A DNA stretch of 64,000 nucleotides, from contig JAYKKT010000079.1 of the NCBI GenBank assembly GCA_036023115.1, forward strand, positions 8,417,501-8,481,500. Direction: 5' to 3'. This document shows positions 1 through 8,414 of this stretch, one piece after another (position 1 is the stretch's first letter; the number at the start of each line of letters is the position of its first letter). This DNA comes from Brasenia schreberi (lineage: Eukaryota > Streptophyta > Magnoliopsida > Nymphaeales > Cabombaceae). The translations under genes and the position numbers were made by a program. Under the pieces are notes generated by a model. That model was given only the letters and a program-made list of their open reading frames with translations. It made no database searches and was not told where the DNA came from.

Positions 1-857
1 TTTTCTTAGCATAATGTAATTTGTAACATACCCTCTTTGCCTTGATTTTATTTTACACTACTTCACTCTACCACCAAGCTTCTTTCTGTGCCGGTACACC
101 TTTCTTAGATACACCTAACACATCTTTCGCCACTTTCCTAATATGTATAGCCATATTGTTCCACGTATCACAGGGTGTACCAACATAATTCCAAACATCT
201 CCTTGAAGGACTTTATGTTTAAATATATCTTCTTTTTCGCTTTTGAGGTTCCACCATTTAGTCTGAATAGCTCGATGAACTCTTTTCTTCTTTGTCTATT
301 TTTTTATTTTTAAATCCATAACTAAAAGTCGATGTTGGGTGGTTAAGCTTTCTCCTAGAATTACCTTGCAATCTTTACAACACGCTCTATCTTTTTTCTA
401 CAAATAAAGTAATCAATTTGTGTTTGTGATAAGCCACTCTTATAAGTAATTAAATGTTCATCTCGTTTTTTGAATTGTATTGACTATAAAAAGATCAAAT
501 GCGATAGCAAAATTTAAAATCTCCCTACCTTCCTCATTTATATCCCCAAAACCAAAGTTTTCATGAATCCCTTGATATCCTAATGCCTCTTTACCGACAT
601 GTCCATTTAAGCCTCCTCCTAAACAAATCATCTCCCTTTGTGGAATCTTTTGAATCACCTAATCTAACTCTTCCCAAAAAGTTGTCTTTATACTATATTC
701 TAGTCCTACTTGGGGTGCGTAAGCACCAACTATATTCAAAACCTCTGCTCCTAAAACTAATTTCACCGTCATGATTCGATCACCACATTTCAACTTATCT
801 AACTCTTTCCAAAAAGTTGTCTTTATACTATCTTCTAGTCCTACTTGGGGTGCGTAA
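1..857 (-). mobile_element. RTE-type LINE fragment (copy 1, left part)
   Basis: Minus-strand LINE sequence. It closely parallels the intact copy at about 6415-7200, covering the endonuclease domain and the region just downstream. A short reading frame at 458-658 keeps the endonuclease signature MICLGGGLNGHVG, where the active-site Asp of GGDLN has become Gly. The copy is split at 857 by an LTR element and resumes at 3844. At 661-857 a segment of about 130 bases is partly duplicated: the stretch around TCTTCCCAAAAAGTTGTC occurs twice in a row, which is not so in the other copies. The 3' part of the LINE lies beyond the left edge of the window or is missing. It is a decayed relic. Confidence 0.85.
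853..857. repeat. Target-site duplication of LTR element (left)
   Basis: CGTAA directly before the TGTTGAAG start of the LTR. The same five bases follow the other LTR at 3839-3843, and the LINE reading resumes there. This is the 5-bp duplication expected of a retroviral-type integrase. Confidence 0.9.
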
Positions 858-1156
858 TGTTGAAGAATACGAGTTTAGAGTCAGTTTTGATGTTTTATAT
901 ATTATTGTAATTGTCCGGAGTATTGAGGGCATTTTGGTAATTTTCTATACTAAGGGTATTTTGGTCATTTTACGTTTTACAGCTCCTTATATAAGGGTTG
1001 ATAGGTTGTATTAGGGTTAAGTGACTGTAATTAAGAAAGAGAGAGAAAGAGGGGGGCCGGCCTCCACTGGAGGTCCGCCCCCTCCCGATCTCCACATTTT
1101 TCTCTTTAATGTGTATGATCTTTTTCTTCTTCGTTGCGCAACCATGTTTTCCAACA
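858..1156 (+). repeat. 5' LTR of gene-capturing element
   Basis: 299 bases, starting TGTTGAAG and ending CAACA. It contains a TATA-like TATATAA at 988-994, a plausible element promoter, and a polypurine-rich GAAAGAGAGAGAAAG stretch. It matches 3537-3838 over its full length. Confidence 0.9.
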
Positions 1157-1170
1157 TGGTACCAGAGAAG
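1157..1170 (+). other. Primer-binding site
   Basis: TGGTACCAGAGAAG begins at the base after the LTR end. It resembles the TGGTATCAGAGC site complementary to initiator tRNA-Met that is common in plant Copia elements, with a T-to-C change and a diverged 3' part. Confidence 0.75.
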
Positions 1171-1269
1171 GTTCGATAAAAATTGTGGGTGAAACATAAA
1201 AAAAAAAAAATCAACAATAGTGGCCTTGTGATAGAAGAGAAAGAGGGAGCCATCGGCGGCAATGGGGAG

Positions 1270-1605
1270 GATGTTGATTGGGCATTACTTCTAGAGCAAA
1301 CTCCTTATTATAAAGATCTGGCTGCTCTTGCAGTACAAGCGGGTGTTTGTGTGGATATATTTGTTGTAACAAACGAGTATACAGACTTGGCATCCCTAAA
1401 GTTCCTCAGCATCAAAAGTGGAGGCTCGTTATTTCTTTACTCAAACACTGATGATTCAACACTGCCACAGGACATGTATCAGATGTTGAGTCGTCCATAT
1501 GCATTTGGTTGTATATTGCGCATTAGGACATCCTCTGACTTCAAACCTGCTCATTCGTATGGTCATTTTTTCCCAGATCCACAGTATGAAAATGTTCAAT
1601 ACATC
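1270..1605 (+). pseudogene. Captured Sec23/Sec24-family fragment
   Basis: An open stretch of about 112 codons reads like the trunk and beta-sandwich entry of a plant Sec23/Sec24-like COPII coat protein. Recognisable pieces are YYKDLAALAVQAG, EYTDLASLKFLSI, SGGSLFLYSNTDD, LPQDMYQMLSRPYAF and HFFPDPQYENVQ. In intact family members this region is followed by a cysteine-containing stretch. Here the match stops at about 1605 and the frame runs without a break into PPR sequence. No intron is seen inside, which fits capture from RNA but does not prove it. The frame is open from about 1183 and has no ATG until well inside the fragment. It is one segment of the chimeric cargo and not a working coat protein, which would be several hundred residues long. 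Confidence 0.75.
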
Positions 1606-2091
1606 ATGCGATTCCTATGCCTCTCTCTTCTCAAAGCCTGTGCTTCCATGAATCACCTCAAGCAAATCCATGCCTAAATCACGATGAATCATCCGAAATC
1701 GTCTTCCTGGAATTGCGTTATGAGAGGCTTATCTTATAGTGAGACTCCAAATATGGTGATCTTGGTATTCAAGACAATGCTCTCACATGGCAGAAAACAG
1801 AACAATCTTCCGTTTCCGTTCTTTTTCAAAGCATGTGGCCTCCTCGGTGCCATCCATGTGGGTAAGCAGATTCATGCCCAATCAACAAAGACCAGCTTCA
1901 ATTCTGATATCTATATTCAGAATGTTGTAGTCCGTTTCTATGCTTCTTGCTGCGAGATTGTCAATGCGGTCCAACTGTTCGACGAAATGCTTGAACGAAA
2001 TGTTGTTTCCTGGACATCCATGATTTCCGACTATTCTAGGAACTCTCTGTTTAAGGATGCTTTGGGACTGTTTCATGAGATGCAAAACGCA
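1606..2091 (+). pseudogene. Captured PPR-protein fragment (first)
   Basis: Pentatricopeptide-repeat sequence of the PLS type continues in the frame of the Sec-like fragment. It begins with LCLSLLKACASMNHLKQIHA, is interrupted by TAA at 1675-1677, then runs from the ATG at 1684. Typical motifs are [40 protein letters not shown] and DALGLFHEM. The stop sits where PPR proteins usually have Gln in QIHAQI, so a single CAA-to-TAA change would explain it. The fragment lacks a targeting peptide and a C-terminal E or DYW domain. It joins histone H2A sequence in frame at about 2092. Confidence 0.8.
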
Positions 2092-2331
2092 AAGTATCTT
2101 GCTGCTGAGGTGTTGGAGCTCGCTGGTAATGCCGCTCGTGACAACAAGAAGACGAGAATTGGGCCCCGCCACATTCAATTGGCCGTGAGGAACGATGAAG
2201 AACTCAGTAAGTTGTTGGGCAAAGTTACGATTGCTAGCGGGGGTGTGATGCCCAATATTCATAACGTTCTGCTTCCCAAGAAGGTTGGTTTGTCTGGGTC
2301 TACAAAGGTCATGGGAGAAGACGATGGTTGA
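2092..2331 (+). pseudogene. Captured histone H2A C-terminal half, fused in frame to PPR
   Basis: From codon 137 of the 215-codon frame starting at 1684, the sequence becomes plant histone H2A. It covers the end of the second helix through the docking region, with motifs [58 protein letters not shown] and a short acidic tail ending in TGA at 2329-2331. The N-terminal half of the histone fold is absent and replaced by PPR repeats, so it cannot form a normal H2A-H2B dimer. Small changes from the conserved sequence include Gly for the usual Val after KKTRI and Lys for Asp after LLG. The natural H2A stop appears to have been kept, which suggests capture of a last exon or a cDNA 3' part. Confidence 0.85.
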
Positions 2332-2379
2332 TAAAAGGGGGAACGACCATGATTTCTAGGCTTGCATTGCATTGCATGG

Positions 2380-2570
2380 ACTTGGAGAAGAAGCATCATT
2401 TAGGTTTGGTGGATCATGCCGAAAAACTTTTCAGGATATGCACCGCCTGTGAGAATCATGCCTGCAAGTGGGCATTATGGTTGCATGGTCGACTTTCTTG
2501 GTCGTGCAGGTTGCTTAAAGGAAGCATTTTATGTTGCAAAAAGCATGCATGTAGAACCTAATTGGATATC
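2380..2570 (+). pseudogene. Captured PPR fragment (second), frameshifted
   Basis: C-terminal type PPR sequence in two frames. GLVDHAEKLFR (about 2404-2435) is followed, after a frame change, by SGHYGCMVDFLGRAGCLKEA and SMHVEPN (about 2460-2560). This is the stretch normally seen near the end of PLS-class PPR proteins. It lies downstream of the H2A stop and has its own breaks, so it is not translated as part of the upstream chimera. Confidence 0.7.
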
Positions 2571-2639
2571 AAGTGGACATCAGAAGAGGAAGCTAGAAAA
2601 TGCCAGTGACTCGTACTTTGGCTGGACTGTGATAGAGAA

Positions 2640-2815
2640 GGCGAGAATATTGCATTTGAAGTAACTGAAGTCTGCACGTCTGCTAATCAGGATCTCAACA
2701 TATTCAGAGCATAATTCTCAGCTTTGATTGATAGGGAAATATACGAAGCTGCTCAGAATCATGGCAGACCCAATCAACTGTTTGATGAAATGCCTAAGAG
2801 AGATGTATTCGAATA
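2640..2815 (+). pseudogene. Third short PPR-like remnant
   Basis: Around 2750-2812 the sequence reads HGRPNQLFDEMPKRDVFE before a stop. NQLFDEMPKRDVF is the classic PPR helix-turn signature. The preceding part (from about 2640) is open but unrecognised. It may come from the same PPR donor as 2380-2570 or from another one. Confidence 0.5.
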
Positions 2816-2990
2816 GATGATTAACATGAACATCACAGAAAATGTTTAAGAGGGCTGGAAAATTCATGAAAAGAGTAAAGAAGAGATTAGTACGTGATGA
2901 TTGTCTCTATTCGAAAAACAAAATGAAGAAAGTTTACAAAAAAGAGATGTATGCTGAAGATTGCAGTTATGAGGACTGAAGAAATGTTTT

Positions 2991-3406
2991 TATATGCAGC
3001 CAGAGATGCTACTTGAGATGATCAGCTAGGAAGGTTGAGTTGATGTTGCAGCCAGAGATGCTGTTTGAGATGATCAGCCAGAAAAGTTGAGTTGATGTTG
3101 CAGTCAGAGATACTGCTTGAGATAATCAGCTAGGAAGGCTAAGTTGATGTTGCAGTCAGAGATGCTCCTTGAGATGATCAGTCAAGAAGACTGAGTTGAT
3201 GTTGCAGCCATAGATGTTGCTTGAGATGATTAGCCAGGAAGGCTAAGTTGATATTGCAACTAGAGATGCTGCTTGAGATGATCAGTCAAGAAGACTGAGT
3301 TGATGCTACAGCCATAGATGTTGCTTGAGATAATTAGCTAGTAATGCTAAGTTGATATTGCAGCCAGAAATACTGCTTGATATGATCAGCCAAGAAGGCT
3401 GAGTTG
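2991..3406 (+). repeat. 52-bp minisatellite, eight copies, inside the LTR element
   Basis: Eight tandem units with boundaries at 2991, 3043, 3095, 3147, 3199, 3251, 3303 and 3355, each exactly 52 bases. The shared core is CAGAGATGCTGCTTGAGATG followed by ATCAGCCAGGAAGGCTGAGT. Copies differ by substitutions without indels. As 52 is not a multiple of three, the array is not a protein repeat. It sits just upstream of the polypurine tract. Confidence 0.9.
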
Positions 3407-3524
3407 AAGATGTTGTAGCCAAAGAAGTTGTTGAAGATTAGACAAGTGATGAAGACAAATGAAGAATGTTGCAGATAGATGAAGACTTTTGGCAAGTTTG
3501 GAGTTTGAAGTATCTCACTCCCAA

Positions 3525-3536
3525 CTTGAGAGGGGG
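3525..3536 (+). other. Polypurine tract
   Basis: ACTTGAGAGGGGG directly before the TGTTGAAG start of the 3' LTR, the usual plus-strand priming site of Copia-like elements. Confidence 0.8.
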
Positions 3537-3838
3537 TGTTGAAGAATATGAGTTTAGAGTCAATTGTGATGTTTTATGTATTATTGTAATTGTCTGGAGT
3601 ATTGAGGGCATCTTGATAATTTTTTGTACTAAGGGTATTTTGGTCATTTTATGTTTTACAACTCCTTATATAAGGGTTGATAGGTTGTATTAGGGTTAAG
3701 TGACTGTGATTAAGAAAGAGAGAGAAAGAGGGGGGGCAGCCTCCACTGGAGGTCCGCCCCCTCCTCCCGATCTCCACATTTTTCTCTTTAATGTGTATGA
3801 TCTTTTTCTTCTCCGTTGCGCAACCATGTTTACCTACA
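3537..3838 (+). repeat. 3' LTR of gene-capturing element
   Basis: 302 bases matching 858-1156, with mostly transition differences and a small indel in the G-rich and CTCC-rich part. Ends CTACA, followed by the TSD CGTAA at 3839-3843. Confidence 0.9.
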
Positions 3839-3843
3839 CGTAA
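3839..3843. repeat. Target-site duplication of LTR element (right)
   Basis: CGTAA, a copy of 853-857. It is followed by GCACCAACTATATTC, the continuation of the LINE as seen uninterrupted at 7138. Confidence 0.9.
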
Positions 3844-4544
3844 GCACCAACTATATTCAAAATCTCTGCTCCTAAAACTAATTTCAACGTCATGATTCGA
3901 TCACCATATCGTTGTATGTCTACTACACTATCCTTTAAATCTTTATTTAAGATAACACAACTCCATTTCGAGCCTTTTCTTTACCTGAGTATCATAATTT
4001 AAAATATGTATCTTCTATTTCCTTTGCTTTTTCTCCAACCCATTTTGTCTCTTTTAAACATAGAATATGAATCTTTCTCCAAATCATAGTATCTACCACC
4101 TCCATTAGCTTACCAGATAATGTTCCGATATTCCAAGAACTAATACGAATCTTATTATCTAGGACTAGCTTCCTTACCCCCCGCATCCGTCCATAATCAA
4201 AATGCAGAGACCCTCTCTGAAAATTATTCACTATATTTGGACGGCAATGTAACGGGACTAACTTCTTTACCCACACCTGTCCATGACGTGGGAACCCTCT
4301 CTGCAATTGATTCACTACATTCGGGCGAAAATATAGTGGCCCTTGCTTACTTATTACTGCATTCGGGCTCTACAGCATGTCGCGAGGCGGGGATGCTCGA
4401 AAGCAATGCTCATAATTTTTGTAATCCATGTTATAAAAATCCGACGAGGTTTTACGTTGGCTGTCGAAAGCCTAACACAACCCTCCTCTTTTATCCGGGC
4501 TTGGGACAGGCAATGTAAGGGTGATCCCTTATATGGGTGGAGTT
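3844..4544 (-). mobile_element. RTE-type LINE copy 1, 5' part
   Basis: The continuation of the LINE interrupted at 857, covering the start of the endonuclease and the 5' leader. At 3992-4315 a 107-codon frame retains ISSWNIGTLSGKL and the catalytic-Glu motif as LKETKW (LQETKW in the intact copy). The 5' end is AACTCC at 4544, matching the 5' ends of the LINE at 41634 and the SINE at 8414. It is decayed by frameshifts and stops. Confidence 0.85.
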
Positions 4545-4559
4545 ACAGCTATATATATA
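4545..4559. repeat. Target-site duplication of LINE copy 2 (3' side)
   Basis: ACAGCTATATATATA abuts the TTG-repeat tail of LINE copy 2. The same sequence flanks its 5' end at 7829-7843. The right copy runs into a long TA repeat, so its exact length is uncertain. Confidence 0.6.
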
Positions 4560-4588
4560 CAACAACAACAACTAAGCCTTTTCCCATA

Positions 4589-6356
4589 CTAGACGGGGTC
4601 GGCTACATGGATTCTTTGTTTCCACAGATCTCTATCGTGTGCCATGTTAGCAGTTAACTCCCAATAAGCTAGATCATTCTTTATTATTTCTTTCCAACAC
4701 TTTTGTGGTCGTCCTCTACCTCTTTTAATACTTTCCAAATTTAGGTTTTCTAACCTTCTTACAGGTTCTTCTTTTGATCTTCTTTCTACATGTCCAAACC
4801 ATCTTAAACGATGTTCTCTCATTTTATCCTCTATTGGTGCCACTCCTAATTTGTTTCTAATAACCTCATTATGTATACGGTCTTTTCTTGTATGACCACT
4901 CATCCATCTCAACATCTTCATTTCTGTCACAGACATCTTTTGTACATGTTGACGATTAACTGCCCAACACTCAGAACCATAAAACATGGCAGGCCTAACT
5001 GCTGCTCTATAATATTTACCTTTTAATTTTAATGGTATCTTCTTGTCACAAAGAATACCTGATGCTCCTCTCCATTTTAACCAACCAGCATTAATTCTAT
5101 GTGTAACATCTCCATCAATTCTTCCATCACTTTGAAAAATTGACCCTAGGTATTTAAAACTTTCCTTTTGGGGAATGCAATGTGTGCCAATTTTAATTTC
5201 TATGTCCTCTGAAGTAGCCAAATGATCAAACTTACATTCCATATATTCTGTCTTTGTTCAACTAAGTCGGAGGCCTTTGTTTTCTAATGTTTCTCTCCAT
5301 AGTTCCAATTTTCTATTAACTTTTTCCTTAGACTCCTCCACTAATACAATGTCATCTGCAAATAACATACACCAAGGTACTTCATCTTGAATATGTTTTG
5401 TTAACTCATCCATCACCATTATAAATAAGTATGGACTTAAAGTTGATCCTTGATGTAACCCAATATTAACTTCAAAGAAGTCTGTCGTTCGTTCCTTCAT
5501 GAGTCCTCACACATGTTTTTGCACCATCATACATGTCTCTTATAAGGTTAATATATGTCAATGGGATACCTCTTATTTCCAAAGTTCTCCAAAGAACCTC
5601 CCTCGGTACCCTATCATAAGCTTTTTCTAGATCAATAAATATCATGTGAAGGTCTTTCTTTTTTGCTCTAAAATGTTCCATAAGACGTCTCAAAAGGTGA
5701 ATCGCTTCAATAGTAGATCTACCAGGCATAAATCCAAATTGGTTCTCTGTTGTACTTGATACTTGTCTTAACCTACGTTCAATAATTCTTTCCTATAATT
5801 TCATAGTATGACTCATTAACTTGATACCTCGATAATTCGCACAATTTTGAATGTCTCCCTTGTTTTTATATATGGGTATAAGTGTACTTGCTCTCCATTC
5901 CTCGGGCATCTTTTGGTTTTTCCATATTTCATTAAATAGTCTTGTGAGCCAAGTGATTCCTATTTCTCCTAGTATTTTCCAAACTTCTATATAGGAATAT
6001 TATCTGGTCCTACCGATTTACCACTCTTCATATGTTTAAGAGCCTCTTTGACTTCATTCTTTTGAATACGTCGGTAGAAATTGTAGTTTATATACTTTTC
6101 TGACTTGGCTAAATCTCCTAAACTAATACTAACATCTTTATTTTCATTAAAAAGATTATAAAAATAGTTTTTCCATCTATTTCTTATATCATCATTTGCC
6201 ACTAGAATTTTTTCATCCTCGTCTTTTATGCATCTAACATAATTAAGATCTTTAGTTTTCTTATCTCTAGCCCTAGCTATCCTAAAAATGTCTCTTTCAC
6301 CCTCTTTTGAGTTGAGTTTTTTATATAAGTCCTCCCAAATCTTAGCTTTTGCTTCA
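4589..6356 (-). pseudogene. LINE copy 2 reverse transcriptase and C-terminal region (frameshifted)
   Basis: Successive frames give one broken RT. 5987-6202 has the N-terminal MKSGKSVGPDNIP motif. 5472-5729 has [13 protein letters not shown] and [18 protein letters not shown] (catalytic motif A). 5258-5500 has [11 protein letters not shown] (motif B) and CMLFADDIVLVEE with the catalytic FADD (motif C). 4589-5242 is a 217-codon C-terminal domain with [42 protein letters not shown] and [11 protein letters not shown], ending in HVADPV. Catalytic Asp residues are kept, so the damage is frameshifts and a few stops, not loss of active-site residues. The terminal RLRWFGHV block is common in plant RTE-like proteins. 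Confidence 0.85.
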
Positions 6357-7727
6357 CTAACGGCCTTTTTTGCTTCCTTCTTTGCTTTTCTTATAAGCTT
6401 CTAAAGTTTCACTAGTTTTCTTAGCATAATGTAATTTGTAACATGCCCTCTTTGCCTTGATTTTGTTTTGTACTACTTCACTCCACCACCAAGCTTCTTT
6501 TTGTGCCGGTACACCTCCCTTAGATACCCCTAACACATCTTTCGCCACTTTCCTAATATGTATAGCCATATTGTTCCACATATCACAGGGTGTGCCAACA
6601 TAATTCCAAACATCTCCTTGAAGGACTTTTTGTTTAAATATATCTTCTTTCTCACTTTTGAGGTTCCACCATTTAGTCCGAATAGCTCGATGCACTCTTT
6701 TCTTCTTTGTCCATTTTTTTATTTGTAAATCCATAACTAAAAGTCGATGTTGGGTGGTTAAGCTTTCTCCTGGAATTACCTTACAATCTTTACAACACGC
6801 TCTATCTTTTTTTCTACAAATAAAGTAATCAATTTGTGTTTGTGATAAGCCACTCTTATAAGAAATTAAATGTTCATCTCGTTTTTTGAAGATTGTATTG
6901 ACTATAAAGAGATCAAATGACATAGCAAAATTTAAAATCTCCCTACCTTCCTCGTTTATATCCCCATAACCAAAGTTTCCATGAATCCCTTGATATCCTA
7001 ATGCCTCTTTACCGACATGTCCATTTAAATCTCCTCCTAAACAAATCATCTCCCTTTGTGGAATCTTTTGAAACACCTTATCTAACTCTTCCCAAAAAAC
7101 TGTCTTTATACTATCTTCTAGTCCTACTTGGGGTGCGTAAGCACAAACTATATTCAAAACCTCTACTCCTAACACTAATTTCAATGTCATGATTCGGTCA
7201 CCATATCGTTGTATGTCTACTACACTCTCCTTTAAATCTTTATTTATGATAATACCAACTCCGTTTCGGGCCTTTTCTTTACCTGAGTACCATAATTTAA
7301 AACCTGTATCCTCTATCTCCTTTGCTTTTTCTCCAACCCATTTTGTCTCTTGTAAACATAGAATATGAATCTTTCTCCGAATCATAGTATCTACCACCTC
7401 CATTAGCTTACCCGATAATGTTCCGATATTCCAAGAACCAATACGAATCTTATTATCTAGGACTAGCTTCCTTACCTCCCGCATCCGTCCATAATCAAAA
7501 TGCGGAGACCCTCTCTGAAAATTTTTCACTACATTCGGGCGGCAATGTAGCGGGACTAACTTCTTTACCCACACCTGTCCATGATGTGGGAACCCTCTCT
7601 GCAATTGATTCACTACATTCGGGCGAAAATGTAGTGGCCCTTGCTTACTTCTTACTGCATTCGGGCTCTGAAGCACGTCGCTAGTCGGGAACGCCCCAAA
7701 GCAATGCTCATAATTTTTGTAATCCAT
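6357..7727 (-). CDS. LINE copy 2 endonuclease frame (456 aa)
   Basis: The longest open frame of the window. Residues about 1-75 hold a duplicated leader: LHFRPNVVNQLQRGFPHHG is followed by LHCRPNVVKNFQRGSPHFD. From about residue 90 it is an APE/exonuclease III-type endonuclease: IRIGSWNIGTLSGK, then LCLQETKW (catalytic Glu), a central [17 protein letters not shown] (Asp and Asn), SQTQIDYF, and the terminal TTQHRLLVMD with the catalytic His. In the active element this protein would nick target DNA and supply the 3'-OH for target-primed reverse transcription. The frame ends at 6357 before the RT, whereas in RTE elements EN and RT form one protein. So it is the N-terminal piece of a broken polyprotein. 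The ATG at 7727 is the first in a good context, but the true start may lie upstream. Confidence 0.85.
   Translation of the reverse strand: MDYKNYEHCFGAFPTSDVLQSPNAVRSKQGPLHFRPNVVNQLQRGFPHHGQVWVKKLVPLHCRPNVVKNFQRGSPHFDYGRMREVRKLVLDNKIRIGSWNIGTLSGKLMEVVDTMIRRKIHILCLQETKWVGEKAKEIEDTGFKLWYSGKEKARNGVGIIINKDLKESVVDIQRYGDRIMTLKLVLGVEVLNIVCAYAPQVGLEDSIKTVFWEELDKVFQKIPQREMICLGGDLNGHVGKEALGYQGIHGNFGYGDINEEGREILNFAMSFDLFIVNTIFKKRDEHLISYKSGLSQTQIDYFICRKKDRACCKDCKVIPGESLTTQHRLLVMDLQIKKWTKKKRVHRAIRTKWWNLKSEKEDIFKQKVLQGDVWNYVGTPCDMWNNMAIHIRKVAKDVLGVSKGGVPAQKEAWWWSEVVQNKIKAKRACYKLHYAKKTSETLEAYKKSKEGSKKGR
7495..7640 (-). repeat. Internal duplication in LINE leader
   Basis: Two diverged copies of about 65-80 bases in the LINE 5' region, both containing CACTACATTCGGGCG on the plus strand (about 7527 and 7611). 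They encode the duplicated RPNVV...QRG block. The same pair occurs in copy 1 (about 4200-4335). Confidence 0.65.
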
Positions 7728-7832
7728 GTTGTAGAAATCCGACGAAGTTTTACGCTGGCTGTCGGAAGCCTAACACAACCCTCCTCCTTTATCGGGGCTT
7801 GGGACCGGCAATGCAAGGGTGATCCCTTACAG

Positions 7833-7834
<2 letters not shown>

Positions 7835-7892
<58 letters not shown>
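7835..7892. repeat. (TA)n microsatellite
   Basis: About 29 TA repeats next to the 5' end of LINE copy 2, probably grown from the TA-rich target site. Confidence 0.95.
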
Positions 7893-7894
<2 letters not shown>

Positions 7895-8203
7895 TATGGA
7901 GAATGAGGATAATAGCCCCAGGTTTTGGACCGATCCAGAAGGCCACTCTGTTATTCCTCTTAGAGACTGACACTAGAGAAAAGCTGGGTAAGATGGACTA
8001 GGGGGACGTCAGAATGAGAGATAAAGAAGGTTGAGCCTGTCATAGGAAGGCATCTAAGAAAAACTCATTTACGAAAAGATTCTCCTTTTATGGATGTAGC
8101 CAATTTTGTGGATTTGTTTTGCCAAAGAAGGCTGGGCCTGTCAACTTCAGCCCTATATAAGAATGCACCACAGGAAAACTATCTACAAAAAGATTCTCTT
8201 TTC
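7893..8203. other. Unrecognised spacer with an imperfect direct repeat
   Basis: No gene seen. Two imperfect copies lie in tandem at about 8024-8105 and 8126-8210. Both run AAAGAAGG, then GGCCTGTCA or GAGCCTGTCA, then a GAAAAACT or GAAAACT block, then AAAAGATTCTC and ATGGA. The second copy provided the target of the SINE insertion. Confidence 0.6.
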
Positions 8204-8220
8204 ATGGACATAATCAATTA
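8204..8220. repeat. 17-bp target-site duplication (left) of SINE-like element
   Basis: ATGGACATAATCAATTA, repeated perfectly at 8415-8431. Confidence 0.92.
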
Positions 8221-8414
8221 CTACTATAACTACAACTAAGCCTTTTCCCATACTAGATGAGGTCAGTTACATAGATTATTTGTTTATTTTGTAGAATCCA
8301 TGGTAAGTCCAACAAAGTTTTACGCTGGTTGTCGGAAGCCTCTAATGCAACCCTCCTCCTTTATCCGAGCTTGGGACTAGCCATGCAAGGATGATCCTTT
8401 ACATGGGCGGAGTT
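8221..8414 (-). mobile_element. SINE-like element made of the two ends of the LINE family
   Basis: A 194-base minus-strand insertion. Its 5' 130 bases match the LINE 5' end (AACTCCGCCCATG, GCAACCCTCCTCC on the plus strand). Its 3' 60 bases match the LINE 3' end (AAGCCTTTTCCCATACTAGA on the plus strand), ending in a degenerate TTG-type tail. The endonuclease and RT are absent. A possible RNA polymerase III B-box lies in the 5' part: the LINE version reads GGTCCCAAGCC against the consensus GGTTCGANNCC. This layout, the GTCGGCTACATGGAT-type 3' block and the tail resemble the Au family of plant SINEs, but that comparison is from memory. The perfect 17-bp TSD shows that it moved as a unit by target-primed reverse transcription. 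Confidence 0.8.

Larger units (their letters stand above)
858..3838 (+). mobile_element. Gene-capturing non-autonomous LTR retroelement
   Basis: A complete LTR element of 2981 bases: 5' LTR 858-1156, primer-binding site from 1157, interior, polypurine tract ending at 3536, 3' LTR 3537-3838, and 5-bp TSD CGTAA on both sides. The tRNA-Met-like PBS and the short TG...CA LTRs fit Ty1/Copia-like elements. I see no gag, protease, integrase, reverse transcriptase or RNase H. The interior instead holds pieces of unrelated host genes in the same orientation as the element: a Sec23/Sec24-like fragment, PPR repeats, the C-terminal half of histone H2A, then more PPR sequence, followed by a 52-bp minisatellite. 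It must have moved with enzymes supplied by another element. The two LTRs differ at very roughly 15-20 of 300 positions by eye, so the insertion is not very recent. Its host is LINE copy 1. Confidence 0.88.
4560..7828 (-). mobile_element. Nearly full-length RTE-type LINE (copy 2)
   Basis: A 3.27-kb non-LTR retrotransposon on the minus strand. Its order is a short leader with an internal repeat, an APE-type endonuclease, a reverse transcriptase, and a C-terminal domain. It ends in GGGAAAAGGCTTAGTTGTTG plus a short TTG-repeat tail instead of poly(A). The single EN-RT frame, the size near 3.3 kb, the lack of RNase H and the microsatellite tail fit the RTE clade. The endonuclease frame is intact, but the RT region is broken into several frames, so this copy is not autonomous. 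It is slightly 5'-truncated (it lacks the AACTCCGCCCAT start) and is flanked by ACAGCTATATATATA. It inserted immediately upstream of LINE copy 1. Confidence 0.9.

Noticed and set aside
2991..3406. CRISPR array
   Set aside because: The 52-bp units are directly adjacent without unique spacers, in a plant-type LTR element. It is a minisatellite.
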